Source of the DNA: Saprospirales bacterium
Lineage (GTDB): Bacteria; Bacteroidota; Bacteroidia; Chitinophagales; Saprospiraceae
DNA: 56,088 nt
NCBI GenBank assembly: GCA_007695145.1
Contig: REEI01000086.1
Span: 1 to 56,088 of the forward strand
Direction: 5' to 3'
Each line of letters opens with the position of its first letter. The first letter of the stretch is position 1. The notes beneath the pieces were generated by a model that was given only the letters and a program-made list of their open reading frames with translations, had not been told where the DNA came from and ran no database searches. Position numbers and translations under genes: made by a program. Positions 45,735-54,700 of this stretch are shown here, piece after piece.

Positions 45735-45754
45735 TCGATTTGCGCTCAAATCGA
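45735..45754. terminator. 8-bp perfect hairpin, possible terminator
   Basis: Arms TCGATTTG (45735-45742) and CAAATCGA (45747-45754), loop CGCT, followed by TAATTTA. It lies about 110 bases past the dockerin gene. Strong stem but no long T tract. Confidence 0.4.
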
Positions 45755-45909
45755 TAATTTACAATAGAAGGTTAACTGCCATCCAGAAGTTAAGCATTCT
45801 AAAATAGTTTTTGGAACGAAATTGGATGTGGATTAGTTTGGGAAAGAATATGCAGCATTGGACTGTCGGTGAAATTTTATTGCGGAAATCGCCTGCTTAT
45901 TAAATTTGT

Positions 45910-45917
45910 TATCTTTG
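45910..45917 (+). promoter_or_regulatory. Bacteroidota -7 element TATCTTTG
   Basis: Perfect TAnnTTTG, 36 bases before the cohesin-like gene. No TTG within 17-23 bases upstream. Confidence 0.45.
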
Positions 45918-45953
45918 CTGCAAAATTAACAGCGTATAACTAAATATTTACTC

Positions 45954-48900
45954 ATGAGGATTTTTATTACACTTGCAGGCGTCATCATGCTGCTTGCCCT
46001 TACAAAGATAAATGCTCAGCCCACATTTACCTTTTCATCTCACACTGCTCAACCAGGAGAAACCGTAACGGTAGACTTTACGGTTGATGACTTTGAAGCG
46101 ATTATCTCGGTGCAGTTTGCAATCAAATGGAATTCATCTGTTTTGGAGTTTCAACAATTTACCAATCTAAATTCAGATGCGCAGATTTCCATGAACTCCT
46201 TTTCTACCCCCGCAGACCTGGGAAATCCTCCAAGAGCTCGATTCAATGAATTGTGGCCGGAGTTTGGAGGCATAACACTGCCTAATGGAACTCGCTTGTT
46301 CAGTATTGAATTTTTGGTAATTGGCCCTGAATGCAGTGAGTCATCAGTTCGTTTTGATGGAGATGATATTCCTGTTCCATTTATTATTGATGTGGTACAA
46401 AATGAAATGGTGGTAACAGATCAGGTTACTTTTAATGATGGTCTGATTGAAGTTCCCGGGGAAGATTGCCCGGAATTCACCGAATTCGAGCTATTTGGAA
46501 ATATTGTAAATGGTGAAAGGGGAGATGAAGTATGTGTGCAGATTGGAGTCAGGGGTTTCAATGATATTATTACCATGCAGTATTCCCACAATTGGGACCC
46601 AGCGCTTCTTGAATTCAGCCGTGTTCAAAATTTGAACCTGTCTAACCTGAATATGGGTAACTTTGAAGCAGGGCAAGCTCCAAATGGTAGATTATCACTC
46701 TCTTATGATGCTCCCGGTGGGCAACCCATATCAGTACCCGATAATACCGTAATATACGAAATTTGTTACGAAATACTTGGAAGTCCTGGAACATCTGCAA
46801 ATGTGACTTTTTCCTCCAATCCCATTCCCATTGAGTTTATTGGTGAAGTGGATGGTTCTGATGTGGAGTTGTCGCCAATTCTCACCCCGGCTCGTGTGGA
46901 CATCATAGGCGATTTTGATGGCCTTACCTTTTTGGCTGGCAGCGGTGTCGGAAGTCCCGGAGACATCATTTGCCTTGATGTTGATGTTACCGGTTTTGAT
47001 AACATTCTTGCTTTTCAGGACTTGCTCTTTGAATGGGACCCTTCGGTTTTGAGATTTGAAGAGATATCTACAGTTGGATTGCCTCAGGGTTTTGATGCCA
47101 ACACCAATAATACAGACCAGGGCCGAATTGCCGCTCTTTGGGTAGACAATCAAGTTCAGGGTGTAACCCTGGCTGACAATACTACCATTCTAAGCTTGTG
47201 TTTTGAAGTTATAGGTGAATGTGATACTGAAAGTTTCTTCAATATTTCCGGAGTGGGCAATCAACCTATACAAGCTTTTGACGGAAATGATGAGATGGTT
47301 CCCGCTATTGGCTCTTCAGGTAGTTTTATTATAGAATGTGAGTGCAATATCAGTGCTGTCGTTTCCGATGCAGATTGTTTCGGCGGCAATAATGGATCTA
47401 TCGAGTTGACGCTTAGCTCGGTTTGCCTGCCTTTTGATAATGTACAATGGTCAGGACCCACCAATATACCCGATGGAGAATTGAATCCAGATGGCTTATC
47501 TGCGGGGAGCTATTCAGTGACAGTTACTTACAATGGTGGAGGCGATGAGTCTGTTTTGGATGATATAATAGTAGGTGAAGGCCCTGAGATTACAATAGAC
47601 GATGTAAACATTTCTTTTCCCACAGCTCCGGATTTTGACAATGGTACTATCAGCATAGAGGCTTCGGGAGGAACCGGACAACTCAGTTTTGATTGGGGTC
47701 CCGGTTTTGATGACAGCCCTGAAATCTCAGGTCTGGTAGGTGGATCATACCAAGTGACCATTACCGATGAACTGGGCTGTAACTTTGTTTCTGATATTAT
47801 CAATTTATGTGCTCCTGCTCCTGTGGTTTCAGAAGTCAATAATGTTTCCTGTCACGGTGAGGCAGATGGAAGTATTGAACTTATTTTAGCAGGGGATCCT
47901 GAGGACTATCAGATTACTTGGTCCTGTACTGAGGTGGAGAACCTTCTGGAGCTCAGTAATCTCGGTCCAGTTGTTTGTGAAATAACGATAATTGAAATAG
48001 CGACCTCTTGTGTTACAGAACTCACCCTGGAAGTCAACGAACCTGAGCCTTTGGTAATCGAGGAAATAATTATTGTAGATGACGATGGTTCTGATATCGG
48101 CTCTATTGAAGTAGTTGTAAGTGGAGGAGTTGCACCCTATATCTATAACTGGGGGCCAGGTGACCTTCCGAACTCTCCCTTATTGGAAAATATTGCCGGA
48201 GGCAACTACTCTCTAATTGTAACTGATGCCAATGGTTGTACGGTGGACGCCGGACAGATAAATGTTCCCGGTGCTCTTGAGGTAGGGGCCAATATTCAAA
48301 ATGTAGCCTGTCGTGGTGAAGAAACCGGAAGCATTACCATCATGGTTGCAGGAGGTTCGGGAGACTATTCTTATCAGTGGATTTGCACGGGTGGACAGTC
48401 CTCTACTGCATCGACCATTCAAAATATTAGTGCAGGCACATGCATCGTAACAATTACAGACAATGACTCCGGAGTAGAAGTTATTCGGGAATTTGAAGTA
48501 AGTGAGCCCGGGATGGACCTTAATTTTGATATACTCTCCTTAGAGTGCAATGAATTTACTAATCTTGCTGAATTAAATCTGATTGCGAGCGGTGGAGTCG
48601 CCCCCTATCAATTTAGTCTCAACGGGACCAATTTCCAGTCTTCCAATTCCTATTCCGGATTGCCGGGGGGTAGTAGAGAGGCTTTTGTTCGCGATGATGC
48701 AGGTTGCGTAAGGTCATTTGAGTTTGATGTGCCCAATTGTATTGACGAAGATTGCTTTACAGCAATGCAAGTAATCACCCCTGATGGAGATGGATTTAAC
48801 GACCAGTTTGTCATTAAATGCGCAGAAACTGTCAATAATGTCCTCCAGGTATTCAATAGAGGAGGCCAACTCCTGTTCCAACGGGCAAATTACAGAAATG

Positions 48901-49034
48901 ATTGGGAAGGCACTACAACAGGAGGCAGCGATCTGGACGAAGGTACCTATTTATGGGTATTTGAGGTGATCCATCCTTCAGGACGGAGAGAAGTTCACCG
49001 CGGAGCAATTACCATATTGAGAAATCTTAGATAA
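45954..49034 (+). CDS. Surface protein: three cohesin-like domains, SprB repeats, T9SS type B sorting domain
   Basis: 1,026 residues. Signal peptide LAGVIMLLALTKINAQ. Three tandem cohesin-like domains about 22-170, 178-320 and 322-470. Each opens with a G-(E/D)-x-(V/I)-x-(V/L)-x-(F/V) strand (TAQPGETVTVDFTV, NGERGDEVCVQIGV, GSPGDIICLDVDV), continues with I-x-x-x-Q and W-(N/D)-x-(S/A)-(V/L)-L-x-F, and closes near L-P-N/D-N-T. Residues about 475-930 hold SprB-type repeats (SCHGEADGSIEL, ACRGEETGSITI, AGGSGDYSYQW). The C-terminal about 95 residues (VITPDGDGFNDQF, VFNRGGQLLFQ, WEGTT, DEGTYLWVFEV) are the CHU_C type B sorting domain. It is followed by a PorP/SprF gene, the usual partner of SprB-like adhesins. 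Confidence 0.85.
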   Translation: MRIFITLAGVIMLLALTKINAQPTFTFSSHTAQPGETVTVDFTVDDFEAIISVQFAIKWNSSVLEFQQFTNLNSDAQISMNSFSTPADLGNPPRARFNELWPEFGGITLPNGTRLFSIEFLVIGPECSESSVRFDGDDIPVPFIIDVVQNEMVVTDQVTFNDGLIEVPGEDCPEFTEFELFGNIVNGERGDEVCVQIGVRGFNDIITMQYSHNWDPALLEFSRVQNLNLSNLNMGNFEAGQAPNGRLSLSYDAPGGQPISVPDNTVIYEICYEILGSPGTSANVTFSSNPIPIEFIGEVDGSDVELSPILTPARVDIIGDFDGLTFLAGSGVGSPGDIICLDVDVTGFDNILAFQDLLFEWDPSVLRFEEISTVGLPQGFDANTNNTDQGRIAALWVDNQVQGVTLADNTTILSLCFEVIGECDTESFFNISGVGNQPIQAFDGNDEMVPAIGSSGSFIIECECNISAVVSDADCFGGNNGSIELTLSSVCLPFDNVQWSGPTNIPDGELNPDGLSAGSYSVTVTYNGGGDESVLDDIIVGEGPEITIDDVNISFPTAPDFDNGTISIEASGGTGQLSFDWGPGFDDSPEISGLVGGSYQVTITDELGCNFVSDIINLCAPAPVVSEVNNVSCHGEADGSIELILAGDPEDYQITWSCTEVENLLELSNLGPVVCEITIIEIATSCVTELTLEVNEPEPLVIEEIIIVDDDGSDIGSIEVVVSGGVAPYIYNWGPGDLPNSPLLENIAGGNYSLIVTDANGCTVDAGQINVPGALEVGANIQNVACRGEETGSITIMVAGGSGDYSYQWICTGGQSSTASTIQNISAGTCIVTITDNDSGVEVIREFEVSEPGMDLNFDILSLECNEFTNLAELNLIASGGVAPYQFSLNGTNFQSSNSYSGLPGGSREAFVRDDAGCVRSFEFDVPNCIDEDCFTAMQVITPDGDGFNDQFVIKCAETVNNVLQVFNRGGQLLFQRANYRNDWEGTTTGGSDLDEGTYLWVFEVIHPSGRREVHRGAITILRNLR

Positions 49035-49062
49035 TTAATCACACAGCGAAACCAACTTACCT

Positions 49063-49974
49063 ATGCGTAATATTATAATAAGTTGCATAATGATGATAAT
49101 CTGTTTCGTGCCACTCAATGCGCAGGAACAGGTAGATTATACACAGTATCATTTGAATCCGGTATTGATCAACCCTGCTGCTGCAGGCTTGCACAACGGG
49201 CATCATATGATGCTGAATTACAGGAATAACTGGAGCTCCTTCAATGGTGCGCCGAGGGCATATACCCTGAGTTATGACGGCAGTTTTATGGATGACCGGG
49301 TTGGCCTTGGATTGATTGTATCTGGCAGGGAGTTTGGAGTTGAGCGCCAGTTCAGAGTTAGGGCTTCATACAGCTATCGATTTGGGAGTGATGACTGGAG
49401 CTGGAGTGCAGGTCTTTCGACGGGTTTGGAAAGATTTAGCCTTAGCAATGAGGCCTTGACAAACCCACTGCAGGATCCAGGCGACCCCCTTATAAATGCT
49501 GCAGCCAATGGGATCAACTATTTTGGCTTGAGTGCCGGATTGTTTGGAACCTTTAGGGAGAGTTTTTTCTTTGGGCTTGCTGCTCCTGAAATGATTAGGG
49601 CCAGGTTGGATCAACTAGACTTTGATGATGATTCCAGCCTTGATGCCTTTCAGTATTTCAATTTATTGCTAGGTTATAAATTATCTGTTCCAGAATATGG
49701 CATGGTAGTTGAGCCTTCAGTTTTTGTGAAAAGACTAAGAAATATTCCATTTCAGGTCGATTTTAATATTTTGGCCCGATTTTTGGAGGATCAGTTAATG
49801 ACAGGAGTATCTTATTCGACCGGCGAAGGTGACCGGCTGGGTTTCCTGATAGGGACGAGAATAAATAGTGTGAGATTGTACTATTCATACGACCTTTCTT
49901 TTCAGCCTCTTCAGGATTACTCCAATGGATCGCATGAATTTAGTTTGTCCATTTTGTTGAATAATGGGAAATAG
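49063..49974 (+). CDS. PorP/SprF-family protein, partner of the type B cargo
   Basis: 303 residues. Signal peptide ISCIMMIICFVPLNAQE. The signature VDYTQYHLNPVLINPAAAGLHNGHHMMLNYRNNWSSF and the following beta-rich barrel (YTLSYDGSF, VGLGLIVSGREFG, FRVRASYSYRF) define PorP/SprF. SprF in Flavobacterium johnsoniae is needed for the export of SprB, which carries a type B domain. Here the gene starts 28 bases after a type B cargo gene, so the same role is likely. Paralogue of the protein at 15498. Confidence 0.9.
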   Translation: MRNIIISCIMMIICFVPLNAQEQVDYTQYHLNPVLINPAAAGLHNGHHMMLNYRNNWSSFNGAPRAYTLSYDGSFMDDRVGLGLIVSGREFGVERQFRVRASYSYRFGSDDWSWSAGLSTGLERFSLSNEALTNPLQDPGDPLINAAANGINYFGLSAGLFGTFRESFFFGLAAPEMIRARLDQLDFDDDSSLDAFQYFNLLLGYKLSVPEYGMVVEPSVFVKRLRNIPFQVDFNILARFLEDQLMTGVSYSTGEGDRLGFLIGTRINSVRLYYSYDLSFQPLQDYSNGSHEFSLSILLNNGK

Positions 49975-50443
49975 CTAGCTTTAAAGCGAAAGTTGCTAAT
50001 AAGTAGATTGAAAAACTTGAATGGAAAGTTCGGGACAAGGTCCAGCTAATCTTTTCGAAACAGGTAAATTAGCTACTTACTGTTTAAAATGCATTGTTGC
50101 ATTTAGTTTTAGGATTATAAGGAGGTGAATTGCTTTGTAAAGTTAGGTGAAATATTGATCCCAATCATTTCGTCATCCGGTTTGTTAATTGGAACTAAGC
50201 TAAGCGATGTAACCTCTTAAGAAGAGGATTTTAAATATTGTGGATAATCATAATTTAAAAATTACCTTATATGAATTATCCGCTCATTTATAATCTTGTA
50301 TACCTTTATGGTTTCTAAGGATTGGTCTGGTCACCTTTCCTTTGAGTAAAAAGACGTAAATAAAATTGTACTGCATGGGCGCTGTAAGTTGCTCTGTGTT
50401 ACATTATAATTAATTTGATAACCTTTATTGAAAACCAAGTTTC
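49975..50443. other. Intergenic region after the SprF-like gene
   Basis: 469 bases. It contains a hairpin at 50213-50227 and an isolated TACCTTTA near 50300 (one mismatch to a -7 element). AAGGAGGTGA at 50119-50128 looks like a Shine-Dalgarno sequence but leads no credible gene. Nothing else identified. Confidence 0.45.
50213..50227 (+). terminator. 6-bp hairpin, possible terminator
   Basis: CCTCTT (50213-50218) and AAGAGG (50222-50227) with a 3-base loop, followed by ATTTTAAAT. It lies 240 bases past the SprF-like gene, so it could end the cohesin/SprF transcript. Confidence 0.35.
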
Positions 50444-51022
50444 ATGAAAAAAGCCACACTACAATGTTTCAAGACTATCTTTGGGAATGGACTAAAATGT
50501 CTCCCATTTGCAGCAGTCTGCCTTTTCTTGCTCGCCTCCTTTCAGGCTAATGATCTCAATGCTCAAAGACCCTCTCAGATTTCGCCCCAAATTATGGAGC
50601 AACTTGAAGAGCGGATTCTTATTGAGATTGGTTTTCTTAAAGAGCAAGCTAGCAATCCTCAATCGAGCTACGATGCCTCCAATTCTTCGAACATGGCGGC
50701 CTATTACTCGAGAGTTTGGAGTGTTTACAGCACCTCTGATTTGGATTTGTCTGAGGTATTGATCAATGAGACCAACTACTTCGTAACTTTAGACAATACA
50801 CAGGATTTAAGGGATAACTTGTTTTATTCCTCTCTAAGAGAGGCGCACGAGGATGGAGTTGATGTCAATGCACTTACTTCCTCTCCAACCCTGACTACTG
50901 GTCCTGTTAATCATATGCTTTTGAAGAAAGAGCATGGAACCAAAATGAATAATGTAGATATTTCAAGTGGAAGCTTTACAAGTCTTTCCACCTTCTTTTT
51001 TCATATGAGGGGCTTGCTTTAA
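50444..51022 (+). CDS. Small secreted protein of unknown family (copy 1)
   Basis: 192 residues. Signal peptide (FAAVCLFLLASFQANDLNAQ). The mature part is predicted helical at first (PQIMEQLEERILIEIGFLKEQ), then MAAYYSRVWSVYSTSDLDLSEVL, and ends with NNVDISSGSFTSLSTFFFHMRGLL. The three blocks are matched in the same order by the next gene, so they are paralogues. I do not recognise the family. No cysteines in the mature part and no sorting domain. They sit between the SprF-like gene and the giant surface protein, which suggests a part in the same structure. Confidence 0.75.
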   Translation: MKKATLQCFKTIFGNGLKCLPFAAVCLFLLASFQANDLNAQRPSQISPQIMEQLEERILIEIGFLKEQASNPQSSYDASNSSNMAAYYSRVWSVYSTSDLDLSEVLINETNYFVTLDNTQDLRDNLFYSSLREAHEDGVDVNALTSSPTLTTGPVNHMLLKKEHGTKMNNVDISSGSFTSLSTFFFHMRGLL

Positions 51023-51085
51023 TTAGCCTCTAAAATGCAATCAGCGCAAATCGATAAATTTATTAATAATTAAAATTAAATTCCC

Positions 51086-51631
51086 ATGAAAATTTTCAAG
51101 ACTTGTAATCTGGGTTCCTTCAGGATGAAATTCCCGGCTTACTTAATTTGTATTTCTTTGCTCTTTGGTGGATTTAGTTCTCAGGCTTTTGCTCAAAAAG
51201 CTTCAGAACTGGATCAATCCGTAATTGAGGATGTCAGAGTAACTGTTGACAACCACATTAAACTTCTGCAGGATGAGATCGATAACGGTGTTCCCGGTAT
51301 CGACGTGCAGGTAAATGAAGGGATTATCAACTACTATCAATCATCTATGCGGATTTGGATGTCCCAGGATGTGAATCTAAACTTTGCATTTGCCAGTGCA
51401 TTGGGTTCTGTTTCTTCAACCAGTAATTTTTCGCCCGGCGGAATCGATTTCTTCTTTACTCCATCTCAGCAGATGGATGATCCTGCCCAGTATCCCGCTG
51501 AATTGCTTGAGCTGAATATTTTTAGGTTAGCAAATCCTGAGGCAAGGTCAATCATTGCCAATATTGATGTTTCTTCTGGGAGCATGGCTACTATTTCAGC
51601 ACTTGTTAATTTCATACAGACAAACAAATAA
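51086..51631 (+). CDS. Small secreted protein of unknown family (copy 2)
   Basis: 181 residues. Signal peptide (LICISLLFGGFSSQAFAQ). Helical segment DQSVIEDVRVTVDNHIKLLQDEI, then INYYQSSMRIWMSQDVNLNFAFA, then a C terminus ANIDVSSGSMATISALVNFI. Alignment by eye with copy 1 preserves the order and the N-(V/I)-D-(I/V)-S-S-G-S block near the end. Family unknown. 63 bases separate it from copy 1 and 73 bases from the giant gene. Confidence 0.75.
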   Translation: MKIFKTCNLGSFRMKFPAYLICISLLFGGFSSQAFAQKASELDQSVIEDVRVTVDNHIKLLQDEIDNGVPGIDVQVNEGIINYYQSSMRIWMSQDVNLNFAFASALGSVSSTSNFSPGGIDFFFTPSQQMDDPAQYPAELLELNIFRLANPEARSIIANIDVSSGSMATISALVNFIQTNK

Positions 51632-51704
51632 TAATTTTGGAATTGCGAGTTTGACCTTAATTTCAGACTGGAATTTTAGATAATAATTAAAACCAATATA
51701 TCTC

Positions 51705-54700
51705 ATGAAAAAAATTTATTCAATTAAAAGCTTTTTTATACTGGTGCTTGCAGTGGCTTTCACTTTGGCACCGGGGAAGAGTTCGCTCTTTGCACAGTAC
51801 TGCATTCCTAATTATGGGATTGGATGTACTTCTGGTGATCAGATTCAGGATGTGATCATGCCTGATGTTGGCATTGAACACCTTGCTACTGGTTGTTCTC
51901 CTGCCGGGTATGGCGATTTTACTGCGGACCCAAGTTTAGAGGGCCTATTGATCCCTGGTGAGACTTACACTTTTACCATCAATAACGGACCAACCTGGAG
52001 TCAGGGTATTGCCATTTACATCGACTTTGAGGGAAATCAAAGTTTCTTTGATCCGGGAAATCTTGTAGCGACTAGCCCATCCGCTTTGTCGCATACCGGT
52101 ACCTTTACCGTTCCCATTGATGCTACACCTGGAACTACCAGAATGCGTATACTTTGCCAGTTTGTGGCAATTCCGGGCAGTCCTTGTCCTGTTGGAATTA
52201 CCTTCGGCGAGACACATGATTATACTGTAGTTATTGCACCAGCTGTGGATTGTTCTGTTGTTTGTCCTGACGATATTGTTGTCAATAATTCTCCAGGTCA
52301 ATGCGGTGCTAATGTAACTGTGCCTCTTCCTACTTTAGAAGGAACAGAATGTGACGATCTTGATGCACCGATTAATAATTTCAATGGTTCAACCAATGCT
52401 AGTGGTTTTTATCCTGTAGGTGAAACCAATGTTACCTTTTCAATTCCAGGTACTTCAGCTCAACCCTGTTCCTTTACTGTCGAGGTTATCGATGCTGAAG
52501 CTCCTGTTCTAAATTGCCCAAGTGATATTCTTATTACTTTGTCTCCAGGTGAATGTGAAAGAATTGTAGATTACACGGTAACGGCTTCTGACAATTGCCC
52601 TTTTATTCAGGGTGGTGATCCTCTGGTGCAGACTGTTCAGCAACCACCACCAAATGGATGGGATGGAATTATGATTAATATTGAGAATATTAGCCCTTCA
52701 CCAATGGTTATCGACGAGATGATTTTTACTGGTGCAACTATTTTTTCTCCTCCTGGACCATACACTTTTCAACTATATATGAAATCTGGTACATATGTCG
52801 GGTTTGAAGCGAATGCAGGAGCCTGGACTCTGGTGAGTGAGGTTGTTCCGAACTTGCCTGGTTTCCCAGGTACGGCGGAAGCCGTACTACCACTTACTAC
52901 GCCTTTTGAAATTCCTGCCGGTGAAGTAGCCGGTGTATATGTTGTGGTTCTTGGTGGTGCCGGTGGAGGAGCCAGGGTTATGGCCGAACTAGGTGCTGCT
53001 CCTACCTCTGATGGTAATCTTACTATCAATAACCCCGGAAATTGGATATCTGGCTCTTTTGGTGGTGTTATTTTCCCAGGTGAACAGCCAAGACCTGAGA
53101 TGACTGTTTCATACAGTCTTGGTGGCGGTGGAGACATAATACAAACTGAGGGTTTACCATCGGGAAGTATTTTTTCCGTAGGTACTATTACCAATTGCTT
53201 CGAGGTTGAAGATGGAGCCGGAAATGTTGGAGAATGTTGCTTTGACGTAACTGTAAATCCTTTCCCGAACCCAGTATCAGCTCTTGCTTGTAACAATTTG
53301 GTAAATGTTTCTCTTGACCAAAATTGTGAAGCTCTTATCAATGCGGATATGATTTTGGAAGGTGGACCTTACGCTTGCTACGATGACTACGAGTTAGTAA
53401 TTGAAACTCAGGGTGGTGTTTCTGTCCCTAATCCTATTACCGGTGATTTCATTGGTCAATTATTAATGGTTACGGTAATTGATCCTGTTACTGGTAATAG
53501 CTGTTGGAGCAATATTTTTATCGAAGATAAAATCAAGCCTACTATTGAATGTAGAGACCTTGTACTTGAATGCGGCGAAGAAATTCCGAATGAGCCTGCT
53601 CCCGGAGTCGAAGGTCCACAATCTATTATTTTTGATGGCCTCAATGATGAATTCAATGCTGGCGCAGGTATGGGTCTGTTGACTTATGAATTTGATTTTG
53701 GTTACCTGCCTGCTGATGCCACAATTCAAGATGTTGATGTTCCTATGTTGGTTACCAGTGGTACGGCATGGTTATCTGATATCTCCATTCGTGTTACCAG
53801 CCCTCAGGGTACTACAGTTAATGTTCTTGCCGGACTTGGTTGTGCTGGTGGAGGATGGACATTAGACGCTGTTTTTGACGATGATGGCAACCCAATTGTT
53901 GGGTGTGCGGTGAATGTCGGTGGTGATCCATTGCAGCCCTTTGGTGGTACTTTGGCTAACTTCAATGGTGAATTGGCTCAAGGAACCTGGACTGTTGAAT
54001 TAGAACATATTATCTTCTTTGAAAATGGATTTGTTAATACTGCAGGTTTGATACTTGAAGTTGATGCTGATCCTATAGATCCTTCTGATAATTGTGGAGA
54101 TGTTGATGTTTCCTTTACTGAGGTTGTTACCCCTGGAACTTGTAGTGATGACTTCGCTACTCGAATTATTCGCTCCTGGGTTGTTGTGGACGCTAGTGGT
54201 AATTCAGCCGATTGTCAGCAAGTGATAACGATTAATCGCAGTGACCTTGAAGAGTTTGAATTCCCCGGTACTGTGGAGTTGGATTGTGCTGATTTTCCTG
54301 TGGGAACCGTTCCCGGGCCTGATTTTACTGGTGGGCCTAGTGACCTTTTGTGTGGTGACTTCGTAACAGCATACACAGATATTATAATTCCCGATTGCGG
54401 TGGCGCACGTAAAATTCTTCGTACATGGACAATTATTGATTGGTGTACTGGAGATATTTTCGAGGGAGATCAGATTATTAAAATTAAAGATGGTGATGGT
54501 CCTGAATTCGACCTTGCATGTGAAGCTCCACGCTCCATCAATACCGATGTGAATTCTTGTCAAAGATTACTTTACTTCGTTCCTGTTCCTGAAATTACTG
54601 ATGAGTGTTCAGATGTTGTAAGCTATACAGTTAGCAGTACTGCAGGAAATGTTAGTTTGGATAATCAAGGTCGTTGGATTATTGAAAATCTGCCTGTTGG

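Larger units (their letters stand above)
45627..45953. other. Intergenic region between dockerin and cohesin-like genes
   Basis: 327 bases. It contains two copies of AAGTCCTTCGT (45638-45648 and 45720-45730), a strong 8-bp hairpin (45735-45754) and the -7 element of the next gene (45910-45917). No gene. Confidence 0.5.

Noticed and set aside
50119-50220. Shine-Dalgarno-like AAGGAGGTGA followed by a 31-codon GTG frame
   Set aside because: The GTG lies inside the SD sequence itself, the peptide has no features and Bacteroidota rarely use SD; likely chance.
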